Source: Kocuria sp. (GTDB taxonomy: Bacteria > Actinomycetota > Actinomycetes > Actinomycetales > Micrococcaceae). Taken from it: 13,137 bases of DNA. The notes below the pieces were generated by a model. It searched no databases. It was given only the letters and a program-made list of their open reading frames with translations, and was not told the origin of the DNA. Both the position numbers and the translations under genes were made by a program. Of this stretch, positions 9,468 to 13,137 are shown one piece after another; positions within the stretch are counted from its first letter, which is position 1, and every line of letters begins with the position of its first letter. Location of the stretch: contig JAKDKI010000030.1 in assembly GCA_030453435.1 (NCBI GenBank), forward strand, positions 1 through 13,137, given 5' to 3'.

Positions 9468-10297
9468 CGGTTACCTCCAGCGTTCGACGCCGTCCGCGCA
9501 CCCTGCGCGGGAATGGACAGTTCTACGGGCCCCTCCACCGTGAGGGGGTTCTCCTTGGTCGAGGCCAGGATTTCCACGAAGTGCACCGTGCGCACGGGCG
9601 CCTTTCGCTTGGAGGCGGCACCGCCCAGGTGCAGCAGGCAGGATGCGTCACCGCCGGTGCACAGGGAGGAACCCGACGCTTCGATGTTGCGCAGCTTGGC
9701 GTCCGCCATGGCCCCGGAAACATCCGGGTTCTTGAAGGAAAAGGTGCCACCGAATCCGCAGCATTCCTCGGCGTCCGGAAGTTCGCGGTAGTCGATACCA
9801 CCCACGGACTTCACCAGGTCTTTCTGCCGGTCCCCCAGGTTCAGCAGGCGCATGCCGTGGCACGAGGGGTGGTAGGTCACGGTTTCGGGGAACCATGACC
9901 CCAGCTGCTCGGCCGCGTTGGTCACGCCCAGCACGTCGATCAACAATTCGGACAGCTCATAGGTGTTGGCGGCAACGTCCGCGGCCTGTTCCGCCAACTG
10001 ATTATCGCCGCATTTGCGCGCGACCATTGGCTGCTGATGGCCCAGCGACGCGACGCACGAGCCGGAAGGCGCCACGGCTACGTCGTACTCAACCTCGGTG
10101 AAGGCCTTGACGTGATTGCGGATCACCGGCATGGCGTCATCGAAGTAGCCGCTGTTCACATGCATCTGCGAGCAGCAACCCTGTCCTTGGGGGAACACCA
10201 CTTCGTGGCCGAGCCGCTCCAGAACTCGCACGGTGGCCAGAGCGACCTTGGGATACATGGCGTCCACTATGCACGTGGCAAACAGTGCGATTCTCAC
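9464..10297 (-). CDS. lutA: Lactate utilization protein A (CCG-domain protein)
   Basis: A 277-residue member of the LutA/YkgE family with two cysteine-rich CCG domains. Visible motifs are QGCCSQMH, PSGSCVAS, YHPSCHG, the diagnostic EECCGFGGTFS and CTGGDASCLLH; these cysteines match the heterodisulfide-reductase-like metal sites of the family. With LutB and LutC it forms the oxidase complex converting L-lactate to pyruvate in the cytosol. The Ala/Gly-rich last 20 or so residues extend past the typical end (240-250). The start is GTG 10297, preceded by GGAGAT at a 7-8 nt spacing. First gene of lutABC, divergent from the permease gene, with a promoter and an operator just upstream. Confidence 0.95.
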   Translation of the reverse strand: MRIALFATCIVDAMYPKVALATVRVLERLGHEVVFPQGQGCCSQMHVNSGYFDDAMPVIRNHVKAFTEVEYDVAVAPSGSCVASLGHQQPMVARKCGDNQLAEQAADVAANTYELSELLIDVLGVTNAAEQLGSWFPETVTYHPSCHGMRLLNLGDRQKDLVKSVGGIDYRELPDAEECCGFGGTFSFKNPDVSGAMADAKLRNIEASGSSLCTGGDASCLLHLGGAASKRKAPVRTVHFVEILASTKENPLTVEGPVELSIPAQGARTASNAGGNR

Positions 10298-10326
10298 AAC
10301 TTGATCTCCGAAACTCGAGGCTCCTG

Positions 10327-10337
10327 TGGCCTGACCA
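10327..10337. promoter_or_regulatory. Putative LldR/FadR-type operator of the lutABC promoter
   Basis: TGGCCTGACCA matches the FadR-subfamily operator pattern TNGTNNNACNA at all but one position (C for T at position 4), and matches the operator at 10455-10465 at 9 of 11 positions. It spans the predicted transcription start and touches the -10 of the lutA promoter, a good position for repression. Confidence 0.6.
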
Positions 10338-10365
10338 TGCTAGGTGAGTGAAGGTGATCACACAA
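10337..10365 (-). promoter_or_regulatory. Candidate lutABC promoter
   Basis: On the minus strand a -35 TTGTGT (10360-10365) and a -10 TAGCAT (10337-10342) are separated by exactly 17 bp. Transcription would begin near 10330, leaving a leader of about 33 nt before the lutA GTG. The operator at 10327-10337 overlaps the start region. Confidence 0.5.
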
Positions 10366-10387
10366 GCAAGCCCCCTCCCTGATCACG
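10354..10387. repeat. Two TGATCAC motifs 25 bp apart in the divergent promoter region
   Basis: GTGATCAC (10354-10361) and TGATCACG (10380-10387) share a TGATCA palindrome, centre to centre 25 bp. The first touches the -35 of the lutA promoter; both lie upstream of both divergent promoters. They may be a site for a second regulator, or chance. Confidence 0.35.
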
Positions 10388-10407
10388 TCTGCGCACCCAT
10401 GAAGTGA

Positions 10408-10437
10408 TTGTTCAGTGTGACGGGCATCATGTATGAT
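10408..10437 (+). promoter_or_regulatory. Candidate L-lactate permease promoter
   Basis: A good -10 TATGAT (10432-10437) lies 18 bp after a weak -35 TTGTTC (10408-10413). The start would fall near 10444, giving a leader of about 57 nt. The first operator (10441-10451) covers that start and the second lies just downstream. Confidence 0.5.
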
Positions 10438-10440
10438 TCG

Positions 10441-10465
10441 TCGTCTGACCATAGTGGTCCGACCA
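10441..10465. promoter_or_regulatory. Tandem LldR/FadR-type operators downstream of the permease promoter
   Basis: Two perfect matches to TNGTNNNACNA occur 14 bp apart: TCGTCTGACCA (10441-10451) and TGGTCCGACCA (10455-10465), the second an exact palindrome. Their inner halves also form the inverted repeat GACCA-TAG-TGGTC (10447-10459), giving an alternating series of half-sites. The location at and just after the predicted start suits repression by the LldR-like regulator encoded downstream. Confidence 0.7.
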
Positions 10466-10500
10466 TACGAGCGGACCGACCGGAGCGCACAGGAGACAGC

Positions 10501-12171
10501 GTGACCACATTTACCGCCATGACCGACGCCGTGGGTGGCAGTGTCGGACTTTCAGCCCTGGTGGGCTGCATTCCTTTGCTCACGTTCTTCGTGATGCTGC
10601 TGGCGTTCAAGACCAGCGCCCACGTTGCCGGCCTCACCGCGTTGGGCGCCGCGCTGCTCGTGGCGATATTCGGTTTCAACATGCCCGCACAGCTGGCCGC
10701 GTTGAGCGCTACACAGGGTGCCGTCTACGGACTGTTCCCCATTGTGTGGATCGTGGTCATGGCGCTGTGGTTTTACCAGGTCACCGTGTTGTCCGGGCGC
10801 TTCGAGGATCTGCGCACCATTTTCGACACCATCGGCGGCGGTGATCTGCGCATTCAGGCCATGTTGATCGCCTTCTGCTTCGGCGGTCTCTTGGAAGCCC
10901 TCGCAGGCTTCGGCGCGCCCGTGGCCATTACCGCGACCATGATCCTGGCGCTGGGCCTCAAGCCTCTCAAGACCGCGACCGTGGTGCTGATCGCCAATAC
11001 CGCCCCCGTTGCCTTCGGAGCGATCGCCATTCCCATCACTACCGCCGGCGTGCTCACTGGCCTGGATCCGGCGCATATCGGCGCCGTGGTCGGTCACCAG
11101 GCACCGTTCTTCGCGCTCGTGGTCCCCTTCTTCCTGCTCATGATTGTCGACGGCGTTCGGGGCCTCAAGCAGGCCTGGCCCGCCGCATTGGCCGTTGGCG
11201 GCACCTTCGCGATTGCCCAGTGGTGGTGCGCCACGCACTTCTCCTACGAGCTCACGGACGTCGTGGCATCCTTGGCCGGCCTGGCCGCCGCCGTGATCCT
11301 CATGCGCTTCTGGAAGCCCAAGGGCACCGAAGAGGTCCGCGCGGATCTGGGCATCGAACGCCCGCAGAGCGTAGAGGGCCTTACCCCGGTGCGCGCCTGG
11401 ATGGCCGTTCTGCCCTACATCCTGGTGGTCGTGGTCTTCGGTATCGCCAAGCTCTGGACCTGGGGGGTCAATGTTCCGCAGGCCCTGGCCGCCACCGACA
11501 TCAAGATCCCGTGGCCCGGCCTGCACGGCCACTTGCTGAACTCGGCGGGTGAACCCATTTCCGGTTCGGTATACAACTTCCAGTGGCTCTCCAGCCCGGG
11601 CACGCTGTTGCTCATTTCCGGCTTGCTGGTCGCCATCATCTACTCGGTGTTCAACCACCACGGACGTTTCAAGCTCACCGTGGGCAACGCGATTGCCGAG
11701 ATCGGGCGCAGCGCGTGGAAGATGCGTTTCTCCGCGCTGACCATTGCCTCCGTGTTGGCACTGGCCTACGTCATGAACTTCTCCGGCCAGACCATCTCCA
11801 TCGGCACGTTCGTGGCAGGCCTGGGCGCGGCATTCGCCTTCTTCTCCCCCGTGCTGGGCTGGGTGGGCACGGCCGTGACCGGTTCGGACACCTCCGCCAA
11901 CGCGCTGTTCGCCAACCTGCAGAAGACCGCGGCCCTGGAATCCGGACTGGATCCCTACCTGATGACCGCCGCCAACACCTCCGGTGGCGTGGTGGGCAAG
12001 ATGATCTCGCCGCAGTCCCTGGCCATTGCCGCTACCGCGGTGAGCATGCAGGGGCAGGAGTCCAAGATCTTCCGCTCGGTGGTTCCCTGGTCCATCGGCA
12101 TGCTGATCGTGCTGTGTGGATTGGTGTTCCTGCAGTCCAACGTGCTCGCTTGGATGCTTCCCGCCGCATAG
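10501..12171 (+). CDS. lctP: L-lactate permease (LctP family)
   Basis: A 556-residue, highly hydrophobic inner-membrane protein of the lactate permease family, a proton-coupled lactate importer with an estimated 12-14 membrane segments. Family signatures are GGLLEALAGFGAP (128-140), TGSDTSANALFANLQ (from about 460) and AANTSGGVVGKMISPQ shortly after. An open frame extends upstream to 10408, but that stretch covers the operators and is not hydrophobic; GTG 10501 is chosen because AGGAG (10491-10495) is 5 nt upstream and the product then begins at the first membrane segment. It is divergent from lutABC and shares its control region, so uptake and oxidation of lactate can be induced together. 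A strong hairpin follows, before the regulator gene. Confidence 0.95.
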   Translation: MTTFTAMTDAVGGSVGLSALVGCIPLLTFFVMLLAFKTSAHVAGLTALGAALLVAIFGFNMPAQLAALSATQGAVYGLFPIVWIVVMALWFYQVTVLSGRFEDLRTIFDTIGGGDLRIQAMLIAFCFGGLLEALAGFGAPVAITATMILALGLKPLKTATVVLIANTAPVAFGAIAIPITTAGVLTGLDPAHIGAVVGHQAPFFALVVPFFLLMIVDGVRGLKQAWPAALAVGGTFAIAQWWCATHFSYELTDVVASLAGLAAAVILMRFWKPKGTEEVRADLGIERPQSVEGLTPVRAWMAVLPYILVVVVFGIAKLWTWGVNVPQALAATDIKIPWPGLHGHLLNSAGEPISGSVYNFQWLSSPGTLLLISGLLVAIIYSVFNHHGRFKLTVGNAIAEIGRSAWKMRFSALTIASVLALAYVMNFSGQTISIGTFVAGLGAAFAFFSPVLGWVGTAVTGSDTSANALFANLQKTAALESGLDPYLMTAANTSGGVVGKMISPQSLAIAATAVSMQGQESKIFRSVVPWSIGMLIVLCGLVFLQSNVLAWMLPAA

Positions 12172-12184
12172 ACTTGGCAATGCA

Positions 12185-12227
12185 TAAACCGCCCGCCACT
12201 CGTGCATCACGGGTGTCGGGCGGTTTA
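12185..12227 (+). terminator. Strong hairpin terminator between permease and regulator genes
   Basis: An 11-bp perfect outer stem (12185-12195 with 12217-12227, TAAACCGCCCG / CGGGCGGTTTA) continues after one mismatch into an 8-bp inner stem (12197-12204 with 12208-12215, one G.T pair) closed by the triloop CAT. It is followed by the pyrimidine-rich CTTTC, with T residues inside the stem end. It starts 13 nt after the permease stop. Confidence 0.85.
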
Positions 12228-12253
12228 CTTTCAACAACCCGCAGGAGGACCGC

Positions 12254-13075
12254 ATGGTTGCCACCCCCGCCTACACGGTGGTGCTGAACTGGCTCGAGGA
12301 GCAGCTGCGCCACGGGAAGATCCGCGTGGGTGACAAGCTGCCTGCGGAACGAGCCCTCGCCGAGCATTTCGGAATTTCCCGCGCCTCGGTGCGCGAGGCC
12401 ATCCGCATTCTAGACGCCATGGGCTTGGTCCGCTCGTCCACCGGATCGGGTCCGCAAGCTGGTGCCACGGTGATCTCCGAAGCTTCTGCCGCTCTCGGAT
12501 GGGCGTTGCGCATGCACATCGCCACCCAGGCCCTTCCGGTCAAGGACGTTGTCACCACGCGCCTGATGTTGGAGACCCAGGCCGCGTGGGATGCCGCCTC
12601 GGGCGAGAACGACGATCACACGGATCGCGACGGCATTTTGGCCAGGGCCCACGAGTTGCTGGACCGGATGGACGACCCGGAGGTCTCCGATGACGAGTTC
12701 CATACCCTGGATGCCCAGTTCCACCTGCTCCTGACGTCCCTGGCCGGCAACGTGGTGTTAGAGACCATCATGGTGTCCCTGCGTGAGGCGACCATTGGCT
12801 ACGTTCAGGAAACCGTGGCCACCCTCGAAGACTGGCCGAGCATCCGCGCCCGGCTCCAGACCCAGCACCGGGAAATCCTCGCGGCCGTCACGGCACGCGA
12901 CGGCGACCTGGCGACCCGCTTATTGCGCGAACACATCCAATGGTTCTACAGCCTGGTACCCGCCCGGAAAAGTAGCCACCGAGACAGCCACCCCTCAACC
13001 GGCAGCACACGGCACACGAAAAAAGTACGGCCCCTCCTGGTCGAGAGGTGCCGTACTTCACTTCTCACGTGCTGA
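12254..13075 (+). CDS. lldR: GntR/FadR-family transcriptional regulator, LldR-like
   Basis: A 273-residue regulator. Residues about 8-75 form the GntR winged helix (GDKLPAERALAEHFGISRAS, then VREAIRILDAMGLV); about 95-235 form the FCD ligand domain. The metal-binding set of that domain is visible as Asp153, His157, His205 and His227, with spacing close to the zinc site I recall for Corynebacterium LldR. It should repress lactate genes until lactate binds, and matching operators flank both divergent promoters. ATG 12254 has AGGAGG (12243-12248) 5 nt upstream. It has no obvious own promoter and lies behind the strong hairpin, so it probably depends on read-through. Residues after about 236 (a basic Ser/His/Arg tail) are atypical and the last codons run through a terminator. 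Confidence 0.92.
   Translation: MVATPAYTVVLNWLEEQLRHGKIRVGDKLPAERALAEHFGISRASVREAIRILDAMGLVRSSTGSGPQAGATVISEASAALGWALRMHIATQALPVKDVVTTRLMLETQAAWDAASGENDDHTDRDGILARAHELLDRMDDPEVSDDEFHTLDAQFHLLLTSLAGNVVLETIMVSLREATIGYVQETVATLEDWPSIRARLQTQHREILAAVTARDGDLATRLLREHIQWFYSLVPARKSSHRDSHPSTGSTRHTKKVRPLLVERCRTSLLTC
13019..13058 (-). terminator. Terminator hairpin, best oriented for the minus strand
   Basis: AAGTACGGC (13023-13031) pairs perfectly with GCCGTACTT (13050-13058), with an inner CCTC/GAGG pairing. On the minus strand the stem runs into TTTTTT (complement of 13019-13024), a proper intrinsic terminator; on the plus strand only a weak pyrimidine tail follows. It should end a transcript entering from the right, and may act on both strands. 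Confidence 0.75.
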
Positions 13076-13096
13076 CGCGACGGGAGTCTCGGAGCG

Positions 13097-13135
13097 TCAC
13101 GCAAGGTGATCCAAGTCTTCCGGAGCTCTAACCGG
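13097..13135 (-). CDS. Possible 3' end of a minus-strand gene
   Basis: In one minus-strand frame the last bases of the window read ...VRAPEDLDHLA and then TGA (complement of 13097-13099), 38 nt before the minus-strand terminator. This fits a convergent gene whose body lies beyond the window, but 12 codons cannot identify it. Confidence 0.3.
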   Translation of the reverse strand, partial: PVRAPEDLDHLA

Positions 13136-13137
13136 GG

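Noticed and set aside
8424..9791. 455-codon open frame on the plus strand opposite lutB and lutA
   Set aside because: Antisense shadow of two well-supported Lut genes; no ribosome-binding site or family motif.
10408..10500. Upstream start (TTG 10408) for the lactate permease
   Set aside because: The added 31 residues cover the -10 and the operators and are polar; GTG 10501 has a proper ribosome-binding site.
10552..12264. 570-codon open frame on the minus strand opposite the lactate permease
   Set aside because: The His/Gln/Gly/Glu-rich product is the antisense reading of membrane-segment codons; the plus strand holds a clear permease with start signals.

Overview
The window reads as a high-GC actinobacterial chromosome segment, most likely Micrococcaceae-like (Arthrobacter/Kocuria/Micrococcus relatives). 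The codon bias is strongly GC3-rich, GTG starts are common, and the tRNA carries an encoded CCA. The lactate locus has the actinobacterial LutABC / LctP / FadR-type regulator layout, and the thiamine genes are ordered thiE / thiO-thiS-thiG-thiF behind a TPP riboswitch. The genus is inferred, not proven. Nearly all of the window is recognisable metabolism; I see no phage, transposon, CRISPR or defence island.

Layout. (1) 1-98: the 3' part of a tRNA-Pro(CGG) and its terminator. (2) 221-1491: a PhzF-family isomerase gene whose stop overlaps the start of a DCC-family (DUF393) thiol-disulfide oxidoreductase gene, a translationally coupled pair. (3) 1492-2148 (minus): thiE, convergent with the DCC gene; the two stop codons abut. 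(4) 2208-6035: a TPP riboswitch followed by thiO, thiS, thiG and a ThiF/MoeB-rhodanese fusion, tightly packed. This operon makes the thiazole half of thiamine: ThiO oxidises glycine to the imine, ThiF activates the ThiS C-terminus, the rhodanese domain can deliver sulfur, and ThiG closes the ring. ThiE then joins thiazole phosphate and HMP-PP. (5) 6170-6970: a short-chain dehydrogenase gene interrupted by one in-frame TAA at codon 31, with all later motifs intact. (6) 6997-10297 (minus): lutA-lutB-lutC for L-lactate oxidation, all joined by ATGA overlaps. (7) 10298-10500: a divergent regulatory region with two promoters and three FadR/LldR-type operators. (8) 10501-12171: L-lactate permease. 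(9) 12185-12227: a very strong hairpin terminator. (10) 12254-13075: an LldR-like GntR/FadR regulator, followed by a terminator oriented mainly for the minus strand and perhaps the last codons of another minus-strand gene.

The two well-supported functional units are thiamine thiazole synthesis under TPP control and lactate uptake plus oxidation under a local lactate-responsive repressor. The features most worth a second look are the nonsense codon in the dehydrogenase gene, the loss of both halves of the zinc tetracysteine site in the ThiF-rhodanese fusion, the two ThiG-specific extra segments, the operator/promoter geometry of the lactate switch, and the C-terminus of the regulator, which runs through the downstream terminator.
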